A DNA stretch of 64,000 bases from Pyrocephalus nanus (lineage: Eukaryota > Chordata > Aves > Passeriformes > Tyrannidae): the NCBI GenBank assembly GCA_038380795.1, contig CM076265.1:2070001-2134000 (forward strand), written 5' to 3'. The notes beneath the pieces are model-generated. The model worked only from the letters and a program-made list of their open reading frames with translations. It was not told where the DNA came from and did not search any database. Shown in pieces: positions 52,601 to 61,800 of the stretch. Made by a program: the position numbers and the translations under genes. Positions within the stretch are counted from its first letter, which is position 1. Each line of letters starts with the position of its first letter.

Positions 52601-53668
52601 TATCTTTGTTGAATGATGGGGTGGGTTAAGGCATAAAATATTTTTATTGCTCAAGTTTCCTCATAGAACCAGCGTCTGGCTGCAGGGCACTTCCACCTAC
52701 AGACAGACATAAAAAAGATCCTGCTGTATATAAGCTGTCCTCCCCCACTGGGCAGGGGTAATGGGAGAAGGGAATTCTTTAGTTACTACTCTGCCTAACT
52801 GGAAGACAGACATTCCCGTAAAAACTGTGTGTGGGAGCATTTCACAGTGAAACCAAAACACTGTTAAAAGTAAATTCAGTGAACTACTTCTCATGCAGTG
52901 CAGCTGCTATATGAGGAGATGAGGAGATTTTATTATGTACACACGAAGTGCCAGACACCAACCCCACTGCAGTGCCAGGGGGAGCGCTCCCTTTCTTGGT
53001 TGACCAAGTCACACCTTCATGTCTCACTCCCAACCTACAATGGCATTGTTTGGTTTTGCCAGTTTTAACCTCAGTATGGCAAAAATAGTGAAGGTTTGTT
53101 CTCTACATTACAGTCAGACCAAATGGACAACACTGAAATACTTTAATATAATTGATTTTCAATGCACCAAGAGCCATAGTTAAACATTAAAAATCAATGC
53201 CAATCTCTAAACTCCTACTTTTTTTTTGATCATATTTCAATATAACTTGTTACAGAACAGTCAAAAGCGTCAAAGTGAAGGGAAAAAAAGGTAGCCAAGG
53301 GTATATAATGCAGTCAAGACCTTCACAATATACAGAGTATCAAGCTACTAATGACAAAATCATTCTGCTTGGCAATAAAACTGTGTTGGCTGTTTAGAAG
53401 ACTGGTATCCTAGAGCTGGCCTGCATTCCCACTTCATGCCAAAGGAAACAAAAACTTACAACATTGCAATTCCATGAATGTCAGTGGAGTAGAATTAAAG
53501 CTTCATAGCTGGCCCGAGCAAGTCCACCTACCTACTGCTCATCTGTAATCTCTGGAATTTCCAGCCCAGAAAACACACCCTTACATGTGACTTCACATCT
53601 TAAACATTTTTCGTCCTTCAAGGCATAAAGATTAACATTTGCAGAAAATATTTAAATAAATGTTGGTT
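49691..53668. other. Noncoding DNA, no gene seen
   Basis: No supported gene. Includes a short G/T block near 50100-50122, a T run near 50633-50644, and an (AAAT)n tract at 51438-51488. The segment 50750-51290 is more GC-rich, with several CpGs and a 148-aa frame (50828-51274). Its translation shows no domain I recognise, and the opposite strand is also partly open, so it is not called. A short direct repeat of GAAATGAAGGGA lies near 51363-51389. Confidence 0.5.
51438..51488. repeat. (AAAT)n microsatellite
   Basis: About twelve tetranucleotide units ATAA/AAAT over 51 bp, with one 3-bp irregularity near 51473 and variant ATGA units at both ends. Confidence 0.95.
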
Positions 53669-53683
53669 CCCCCCCCCCCCCCC
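53669..53683. repeat. Poly(C) run, 15 bp
   Basis: A pure C15 run, so G15 on the minus strand. It is the only long C/G homopolymer in the window, where A/T runs dominate. It could form a quadruplex or i-motif and its length is error-prone. Confidence 0.9.
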
Positions 53684-54158
53684 AGCTCTGGTACCATTTC
53701 CACTTGATATTCTTTGGGCAATCTAAGAGAACACTTGTTTTTTGGGAGACTGCTTCACAAGTTACATTCAAGAAGCCATCAAAGCCATAAAAATACTAAA
53801 GAAATTACAAATAGTTATTAGCTGTTAACATTACTGTGATCCTTCAGGAATATCAATTCACACAAAAAGTAATGAGCTTTTTGCAAGCAAAATGTTACAT
53901 AATCTACCCGAGTCTATGCCACTGTTTCATCTAGATAAAGCAAGAGAAGCCTCAGCTTCTACTATTTTACAGTTCTGCAGCATTATTTCTGCATGAGTTA
54001 TTAACTTTTCCATAAAGAATGCTAATGCTCTTGTCACACATGGGACACATCAGCCAAGCAGTATTCCTGGAGCCAGCACAGCCAATTAGAAAAAGTCAGG
54101 ATTTCTCATTATTACCTTTGGATAAAGATACTTTTTAATCTACATCAAATGTTTGAGG
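53684..54158. other. Noncoding DNA, nothing recognised
   Basis: Single-copy-looking sequence between the C15 run and the LTR. No exon, RNA gene or repeat is recognised. Confidence 0.5.
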
Positions 54159-54163
54159 ATGCT
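54159..54163. repeat. Left target-site duplication (ATGCT)
   Basis: Pentamer directly before the LTR. It matches CTGCT at 55557-55561 at four of five positions. The single difference would be a post-insertion mutation if this is a true duplication. Confidence 0.55.
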
Positions 54164-54354
54164 TGTCGTGGTTTTGCCCACCAGCCCATCCCTGGGGCTG
54201 AGGATGGTTTTGTTCAGGTAATTTCCGGACAAAAAGGCCAATCAAAAGTCCAGTGACGCCTTTGCTAATTACATCTTTAAGAAAACAGAAAAGAAGACTT
54301 GTGGCGCAGTTGAAATTAGGGGCAGCAGCCATGTAGAGAAGCGGCAGGCCCGAA

Positions 54355-54394
54355 GAGGGCCAAGGCCCTCTCCTCCCCCGGCTTGGGCCGGGGG
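54355..54394. repeat. Two adjacent GC-rich hairpins inside the LTR
   Basis: GAGGGCC-AA-GGCCCTC (54355-54361 with 54364-54370) is followed four bases later by CCCCCGGC-TTGG-GCCGGGGG (54375-54382 with 54387-54394). Both stems are perfect. This is the most GC-rich spot in the window and stands out against its AT-rich surroundings. It lies in U3, about 200 bp from the LTR start. Confidence 0.9.
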
Positions 54395-54769
54395 GGCAGG
54401 TGTAGCACTGAAGCCTTCTCTTTCTCTCTGGTAAGAGAGTGAAGAAAAAAAAAACAAACTTTAAAAAGACTGACTACTTGGAGGAGAAACCGCTGCAGAG
54501 AAATTCCAGCGAAGAGATAAGGGACTTTCAAGGTCGAAGCTGGCAGCCGGAGGAGAGAGAAGAAATTCGAAGGGGGGAGAGCTGCTTCTTCCCTTTTCAC
54601 TCCCTCTCTCCAGCAGGGAAAAGACTGAGAAGTAATCCCTGCTACCTGTAAAAATTTGTTGGAGTAAGGAGACTCTCCATGCTGCTGACAGAGGAGCCTG
54701 TGGATGTACTAAAGAGAATCGAGACTTCATGAGAAGGACTGAGGTGAGGCAGAGTCCTATTGAAGACTT

Positions 54770-54975
54770 TGTAACTCTTGAAAGAGATGATGCTTATGCC
54801 GGAGCAAAGATGGCTCAGATAAGCTTGGGATCCGTGTGTGTGTGGATCCATACTGCTGTTGAAAATTTATAACTTTAAAGAAGAGAGAGAATCTCATGCT
54901 GTAGTGAGACGGCCCATGTGAGATGTTGGGATCCGTGTGTGTGTAGGATCCGTGCTAGACCCATGCTGAGAAGTC
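54770..54975 (+). repeat. Tandem repeat of about 101 bp inside the LTR
   Basis: The phrase TTGGGATCCGTGTGTGTGT occurs at 54825 and again at 54926. Each copy is followed by (A)GGATCC, and each is preceded by a diverged but alignable stretch (GAAAGAGATGATGC..ATGCC versus AAGAGAGAGAATCTCATGC). A weaker, possible third unit lies at about 54665-54765. Such U3 direct repeats can carry enhancer sites in retroviral LTRs; that role is inference here. Confidence 0.7.
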
Positions 54976-55321
54976 TATCAAGGACTGTTTCTCCCATGGG
55001 GAGGGACCTCCATAGGGAAAGAGGGGTGAACTCTTAAACCATTATCCCCTATAACCCTGTGGTGAAGATCCATAGTAAGCAAGTGTCCCCTTGCAAGCCT
55101 ATGGAAGGAAGACCCTTCAGGACCTGGGTAACCCCCAGCCTTCGGTCTTAGCCCAGGAGGGGGGTAAGCCCAGCCCTGGAGGCTGACACAAAGCAAGAGA
55201 AAAAGAGAGAAAAAGCTCCAGCTGCAACAAGAATGCTGCTGCTACTGAAGATTTGTTACTGGAGAGAGAGAGCTGGAACTCTGAAAATGGAGACTAAAAC
55301 CACTTCTCCTCCTTGGACTGG

Positions 55322-55327
55322 TATAAA
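55322..55327 (+). promoter_or_regulatory. LTR TATA box
   Basis: TATAAA in the context GGTATAAAGGGGGG, inside the solo LTR and 113 bp upstream of the AATAAA hexamer. That spacing suits a U3 promoter with R starting about 25-30 bp downstream. Present activity is unknown. Confidence 0.65.
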
Positions 55328-55434
55328 GGGGGGGGGAGTATTTCTGTAAATATATAACACTTTAACTTGAATAGAAATTGTTATAAATATAATTCTTTAG
55401 TTTTTAATTTATTAGTAGTTTTTGTTTTACTAGT

Positions 55435-55440
55435 AATAAA
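55435..55440 (+). terminator. LTR polyadenylation signal
   Basis: AATAAA downstream of the TATA box and about 116 bp before the LTR end, followed by a T-rich stretch (TGTTTATACTATTTT) that could serve as the downstream element. This is the expected order in an LTR whose R region contains the polyadenylation signal. Confidence 0.65.
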
Positions 55441-55556
55441 TGTTTATACTATTTTCCCCAAATCCTGTTTCTCTTTTGTCTGCAAAAACCTTCTCTCAAC
55501 TAGTAATAATTGTGTAGGGAGTGAAAAGCAAATTAAGCCAAGGCAAAACCACGACA

Positions 55557-55561
55557 CTGCT
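55557..55561. repeat. Right target-site duplication (CTGCT)
   Basis: Pentamer directly after the LTR, partner of 54159-54163 with one mismatch. Four-of-five identity is suggestive rather than decisive, so the duplication is moderately supported. Confidence 0.55.
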
Positions 55562-56785
55562 TTATTACTTCATAACTGGACATAGACACTTGACCTCCTA
55601 ACTGGTGGTTCTTTTTCAGCCTGGGTGTGAACGAACCATGAGGAGCTCTGGTCTCTCAGAAACAACCCCAATTCACTAAGGCTGACTCCAGCAGGTGAGG
55701 AGTAGACATTTAGGACTCAGTAGATGGAGAAGTGTCAGTGCAATTGAAAACTGGCATCATTACTCTGCCCTTCTACTCTGAACCACCTTAACTTTACCAC
55801 TAAAACAAACATACAAAGGCAATAGTCACATCCAGTAGGGTGAACACACCATCTTAGGGCTTTTACATAGCCATGGGTTAATTATTTTTTTTGTGTCATG
55901 AGGCTCAACGGAGCTTTTAATCATGAAATTATAGTATAAATTGCAAAATTTAGACATAATACTGTATTCTGTGACCCACAATGAACTCAATATTATATAA
56001 CACTGATATAGAAACAATTCATGTTGGTTAGTTATCAGATAATATGTATTAAAAATGCTGCTTGGAATAACTATTATGTTATGTGAATTGACATGGGGAT
56101 GGTAAAGGACTTTGGTGCTGTAGACACCTTGCCATTCTACACAATTTAAAGAGATTTAGTTGATGCCATAATGAAACTTGTGCTGTCAGCTCCATCACTG
56201 AGCACTCCCACCTCCAAGGTATTACCAATGAGAGCAAGATGGTCGGATCTGTAATTTTTTCCATTCCAAGACCACCAAAGCCAGACCTCTCCACTGTGTT
56301 AGTGAAAACTAGAAACAAAGGCACCCTTTGAGCCAGAGAGCAGTACTTCCATTAATCTTTACAGGGAACTAGGTCAAAGAAGCCCCAAGGCCTCTCTGAA
56401 CTACATAAGCAAGCAGAGGCCTATAAAGGGATATTTCTGCAGCTGAGAATGCCTTGTGCAAAATAAGAGTCGATTAATAGTCTGTTTTAGACACACCCAT
56501 GCAGTGGATGATGGGAGAAATAACAATGGCCAAGTTACTCCTCGGTTCAAGAAATATCCTGTTGGCTTGCTGGGAGGGGGCTGGGCTGGAAATCTGTACA
56601 AAAGAAATCCCAGTGGATGCCAGAGAGCTCCAGGCTACCCCTTTGCCACCAACTGTAGCAATAGCCAAGGATTTTACCCACTGGGGGCTGAGAGGAGACT
56701 GAAATAATCTAAGAACTCTTACAGTCCAGTGAACAGTTTGGTTGCAATGTACTACACCAAGCTTTTAACAGCAGCTGAGAGGAGG
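55562..56785. other. Noncoding DNA between LTR and CR1, no gene seen
   Basis: No exon or RNA gene is supported. Frames near 56.4-56.7 kb on both strands overlap one another (60-83 aa) and have no domains. A short G-rich patch lies near 56573-56590. Confidence 0.5.
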
Positions 56786-57410
56786 GCTGTGCAGCTCTTC
56801 TGAAGGACCTAGACAGGTTGGAGGGATGGGCAGAGAGAATTACCTCAAATTCAGCAAAGGTCCTGCTCCTGGGGGAGGATAACCCCATGCACCAGTACAG
56901 ACTGGAGTGATGTGTCCAGTTCTGGGCTTCTCAGTACAAGAGAGATTTGGAGCTCCTGAGCAGGTCCAGTGGAGAGCCACAAAGATGATGAAGAGACTGG
57001 ATCATCTCTCTTGTGAGGAGAGGCTGAGGGAGTTGGGCCTGTTTAGCCTTGAGAAGAGATGACTGAGAGGGAACCTCATCAGTATATCTAAATATCTGAA
57101 GGGAGAATGTCAGAGGATGGACCAGGCTCTGCTCAGTGGTGCCAAACAATAGGACAGAGTCAATGGGCATAAAGTGATGCACAGGAAGTTCCATCTGAAT
57201 ATGAGGAAGAACTTCTTTTCTGTGCAGTAACTGAGCACTGGAACAAATTGCCCAGAGAGGGTGTAGAATCTCCCTCAGTGGATATATTCCAGAATCAAAT
57301 GGACGCAATCCTGTTCCATGTGCTCTGGGATGACCCTGCTTGAGCACGGAGGTTGGACCCTGGACCCATTGTGGTGCCTTTCAACCTGACCCATTCTGTG
57401 AAAACTGTGA
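56786..57410 (+). mobile_element. CR1 LINE, 5'-truncated copy with internal deletion
   Basis: The longest and clearest CR1 copy. Recognisable CR1 phrases occur in order: GACAGGTTGGAGGGATGGG, AATAACCCCATGCACCAGTACAG-type text, TGTGTCCAGTTCTGGGCT, AGTACAAGAGAGA, AAGATGATGAAGAGACTGG, GAGGCTGAGGGAGTTGGG, TTTAGCCTTGAGAAGAG, AAATATCTGAAGGG, AGTGGTGCCAAACAATAGGAC, AGTTCCATCTGAATATGAGG, GAACAAATTGCCCAGAGAGG, TGACCCTGCTTGAGCA and CCATTCTGTGA. These are the end of ORF2 plus the 3' UTR. After CAGTACAGACTGG (about 56908) the sequence jumps to AGTGATGTGTCC, so roughly 200 bp of the consensus as I remember it are missing. ORF2 is broken by the truncation, the deletion and stop codons. Plus orientation. The 138-aa minus-strand frame over it is antisense noise. 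Confidence 0.92.
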
Positions 57411-58689
57411 AATTAATGAGAAAACTTCCTTGTGGAAGAAAAGCTCAATATAGGAAAACGAATGAGAGGAATGCTATTAAATATTCCTGGCCTGGCCACA
57501 CAGAAGAGTATACTCCTGGGAATTTGAGATTATTTCTTTATACAAAAGGTGAGGTGTGGGAACAGAAGAAACCCCCACATTTATGCAATTTTGATTGGCA
57601 GTTTCTAGAAGTGTTATTTGTAGGCTACTCACTGAGAAGAAAGCAAGATGTTCCAGAAGAATATTACAGATGTAAGTAAGGGTAAAAATGAAACCTTCAA
57701 AATGAACATTTGATCAAATCTCTAGGAATTACATAGTCAGAAAAATCTCTAGACACTGAAGATCTCAAGGCTTCTCCCATTAGCAGTACCAGTCCTACAT
57801 GGATACAGGGATAAGTTACCACAGAACTTCTGGGGGGTTATTTTTAGGTATAATTTGAGTGGTAATTCCAAACATAAGGGAATGTAGAATGCCACAGTGA
57901 GTTCCTGCAGTACCTGCATAGCCCAAACCACAAGAGCAAGGCCTTGCATAGCATGTTATACACAGCATCCAGGAAAAGAGATGAGTTATAAGACTCATTA
58001 TCCATGGTAGGTCAAACAAGAAGCCATAAAAGAACTAGAGTAATAACATCTACAATCTGAGAAACATAAACATCAATAAGAAAAGGGAGCAAAGGATTAC
58101 TCACTCTGATATTTCAGCTGCTTCAGTTCCCCTTTTTTCAGCTTCATATCTGCAGGTACATGCCATGCAACAGTGGCCAGACATTGTGAAGTCCAAGTTT
58201 TTCAGGGAACAAACCTGCACAGGTAAAACAGCACCACCCCAGTTCCTTGTTTGTACAACATCGAGGAAAAGAAGGGGAAAATCACATCTGTTAGGACTGA
58301 ACTCAGCGTTCCAAAAAAACAAGGAAAAAGAAAAAAGGTGTTGCCTGTTCTCTCATGTTCTGTAATCTGATCAGGAGGTAAATTGGTTACAGCTGACACT
58401 CATCTGAGACCCTAACCAGTGGAACCTGAGGGGCTTCATTGATGCCTCTTATTTTTGCATTTGGGCTGACCTGAACATCTGTTTACTCTTTTTGCTGTTG
58501 AAAACACAAAGTTCTGCTATTGTCCTTTTCTTACCTAAAGTTGATATGAAAAAAAAAAAAAAAAAAGTTTGAGGTTTAAAATGAAGTCTACTAGACTTTA
58601 AGTTACAGTGCACAGAAAACTTAAAAATTTGCACATGCTTACAGATATATCAAAGCTCAGAAACAAGTGTTCTGGTTTTGATCACACCT
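57411..58689. other. Noncoding DNA, no gene seen
   Basis: No gene is supported. Contains an A run near 58549-58566. A 108-aa frame (57353-57679) starts inside the CR1 tail and reads into unique DNA, so it is not credible. Confidence 0.5.
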
Positions 58690-58815
58690 GTTTTTGTTTT
58701 TCTGGGTTTTTTTTTTTGGTTGGGGTTTTTGTTGTTTTGGTTTTTTGTTTTATTTCGTTTTGTTGTTGTTTTTTGGTTTAGGTTTTTTGTGTTTTTTTTT
58801 TCTTCTTTTTTTTTT
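58690..58815. repeat. G/T-rich low-complexity block, T-dominated
   Basis: About 125 bp almost wholly T and G, with GGTTTTTT, GTTGTT and T-run motifs. It is followed shortly by C-rich text near 58880-58912, making an abrupt composition switch. Same class as the blocks near 2.5 and 36.1 kb. Confidence 0.9.
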
Positions 58816-61800
58816 CATTATAATCTTTATCTGTGATTATTGACAAAATTCTATGATTCCACCCAGTAAACACACACAGAACCACCACCCCCCTCTCACT
58901 CCCCCCCACTCCATTAAAACTCTCTTATTTCAACTTACAAATAGATGAGGAGCTTGACAGATTCCACGGATTTTGTTCCTGGTTATAATCCTTCTGAAGC
59001 AGTGCCTAACTTTTTTTTTTTTTTTGTGCAGCTAACATCTCAATGGTCTGTCTGTTTAGACTTTCTGTGCTCTTCCCAGAGATGAAACACTCGGCATCGA
59101 GCTGCCCGTGCAGCCCCAAACCTCCAGCTCTGCACTCGCAAAACCGATGCCAGGGAGTGCCAATTATAACTTCAATGACTTTATTGACTGCAAATGATTA
59201 AGACAGGCCCGACTGACAAAGCTTTACTGACCACTTTTATTTATAACACAGCACCATTCCGTACCCATTCAGAATTAGCTCCGTGTGGTTCTTGAGGGAA
59301 GCGAGGGCATTGCTGCCTCTTGAGTCTTTTTTTGGGGGCTTTTACAACAGGAGGAGTTATCCTTTCATAACTGGTCATAATGGCTTTTGGAAACTTCTCA
59401 GAGCTTCTCGGACTTTGGGGGAGCGCGGCAGAACTCTATTTTTGTAAAGCTGTGATTTTTTTTTTTATTATTTTCTTCGTTTGGATTAACATATACTGCC
59501 ATCATGTGGGCAAAAATAAGAAAAAACCACAATTATTCAGTGAAATCTCTCAACTTGAAAGCCTTACCCTCCTTTTAGAACATTCCTCTTACCACCAATA
59601 TGAGTACTAGCTCCAGATTATTGAAACAGGATGGAGAAAAAAACCTGAAATGCTCTCTTTCTTTTACAAACGTACCTTGAAAGAAAACCTCCTCAAAATT
59701 TGAATATGTCACACATTTCTTATTGTTTTGAAGAGCCTTATCACTGGGGAAAAAAGTGCAGTTGTACTGGTGTGTATGTATTTGTATGAGTATGGATTTA
59801 TATGCTATTTAAAAAAAAATAAAATTTATAAGACCTGTTCAGTTTAAAAAAAAAAAATAAAATAAACATGATAGTGCCAAGAACCCTGGAAAACATACTG
59901 AAATAAGAATACAGAAAATTCCAAAAATTATGATGAGCAGTTTTCAAGTTTACCTACACAGTAGAAAAAATAGGGGTGGGTTGTTTGCACCAAAAACTCG
60001 TACTAAAGTCTTAACTAAAGCACTAAAATTTCAAAGTAAAGGCTGGCTTCATGGTGTCTTTGTGCATGACTATTGTAAGCTGTTTTTCATGGTCCATCAC
60101 GTGGTACCAATCAGTGGCATCTGCCCTCACAATGAGTAGCACTGTGTTCCTGGAGGGTCCCACTGAATAACTTGCTGCTTGTACCGAGCTCAGCACATCA
60201 AGATCTCACAGTTAGAGAGTAAAATACACTGATTTCCCCAATTTCAGTTTATTAAGAACACCTCAAAATCCGTGGGATGCAGTTCTTTCCATAGTTTGAG
60301 GGGTTTTTTTGCTTTAAAACAACTATTAATAACTATTTTGTTAGTAATGTGGGTTGTAAAATCTTGGTCAGTCTAAGGACTTCAGGATTAAGCTTTTAAA
60401 TGATTTAGTCAGTAGAAGCAGCTTTTCATTCATTCATTTTCTGAGTGTCATTTTCCTCTTCTGTTAAAATCAGACGTTCCTACAACAGTCTTTTCATCCA
60501 GTTCTTTAGGTCCTTCAGGACTTGTCACGTCATATCTTGGTATTTTACAAGTAATAGCTAGAGGTGATAGATAATTGAGTTTATACCAGGTGTAACTCTT
60601 AATTGAACAATAATTCTTTCAATTTAATAGCATTAATTTAGATGAGATCAAGACGGTTCTCTCCTTCATTAAAAGTAACAGCATTGTTCTCTCATTTGCC
60701 TTTAAACACAAATCTGGACAAACTAGATTTATGGAAAAGATAGATTAGGATTAATGGATTAGATAGATCAGAATTAAAGCAAAAAGATGGTAAAGTTGCA
60801 AAATTGTAAGAGAATAAAAAAAAAAAAAAAAGGAGGAGTATAATATCTATAGCAGGAATTCCATCAAATAAACTGACAAATTAGCTATCTTGAGTACATA
60901 ACAAGGTTTTATGACATTTGTGTCACTAAGACTGAGGCTCAAGCTTGACAGAAAATACAGGACTCCTTCTAACTCCTGTACAATACAATAAAAAGAAACA
61001 TAAAAAAGAAAATAAGAGAGAGAGCAAGCATTTATTCACTTATTTAATCTATTCACTTCAGTGTCACTCAGTCTCACTGCTTTGCATCAATAACCTCATA
61101 CTCTTCAATAGAAAATACCTTGATAAAAACCAGTTTGAACAGTGGTGCTGGAGGGATCCAACATATGTTGCTCATTTACCAGTGAAATGTTTACCAGCCT
61201 CAGTGTAGCTCCTCATCTTTCTCACCACTTCCACTGTAAGCAGAAATAATTCTCGAGAGAGAGTGTATGAAGTTCAAGGAAAGGAAACACTAGGCCAAAT
61301 GTATCATCATAATCCTTCTACTCACATAATTTCTGTAGCACAGAAAGCTCAGAAGTTTCTGGCTTGGGTTGGAAGGAGCCCTGTAGATAAACACACACTA
61401 CATTTTTGCATCAATGAGTACACTTTTTACCCAGCTTAAAAAGGATTTCTGTAAAGACAGGATGGAAAGAGGGTTTCTAAAATACCTGAAATTGCTATCT
61501 GGAGTTCTGGATTTACTTCTGCCTGGGTAAAACACATAACAAAGAAAACATAATTCTGCAGACCTCTTTTCTACGTTACACGACAGCAATCTGTAAAGGT
61601 CTAAAGAAGCAGCATCTCTTACCTTGCCTTAACTTATAATAGTTATTTAAAGTGTTCTTTTTCTTTCCTCAGTCAGACCACAACATGCAATGATGGTGAG
61701 ATAAACATATGATGTCAGCTAATCAAATTAACGAATTATTTCCCCTTCTTTTCATGGGGAAATAGATACACTGACATTCCTGTTCAATAGCTGTCCCAGA

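Larger units (their letters stand above)
54164..55556 (+). mobile_element. Solo LTR of an endogenous retrovirus, 1,393 bp
   Basis: A complete isolated LTR. The ends are a perfect 15-bp inverted repeat, TGTCGTGGTTTTGCC (54164-54178) and GGCAAAACCACGACA (55542-55556), in the TG...CA form of retroviral LTRs. Flanking pentamers ATGCT (54159-54163) and CTGCT (55557-55561) match at 4 of 5 positions, fitting a 5-bp target duplication. Near the 3' side a TATA box (55322-55327) precedes AATAAA (55435-55440) by 113 bp. That implies U3 of about 1.18 kb, R of about 0.1 kb and U5 of about 0.1 kb, in plus orientation. No gag, pol or env sequence, second LTR, primer-binding site or polypurine tract flanks it, so it is most simply a solo LTR left by recombination between two LTRs. 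A 5-bp duplication is typical of ERVL and some ERV1 groups, but the family cannot be named without a library. The alternative is a nonautonomous inverted-repeat DNA element; the promoter and polyadenylation order favours an LTR. Frames inside it on either strand are artefacts. Confidence 0.85.

Noticed and set aside
54316..54730. Overlapping 89-94-aa minus-strand frames in the LTR
   Set aside because: They lie in U3 of a solo LTR, overlap a plus-strand frame and show no viral or cellular protein features.
56931..57347. 138-aa minus-strand frame
   Set aside because: It is antisense to the CR1 copy and reflects its base composition, not a gene.
57353..57679. 108-aa plus-strand frame
   Set aside because: It starts within the CR1 3' tail and runs into unrelated DNA. 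No domain.
61355..61400. Possible tiny CR1 piece (GGGTTGGAAGGAGCCCTGTAG)
   Set aside because: Only about 20 bp resemble CR1, with no continuation on either side.
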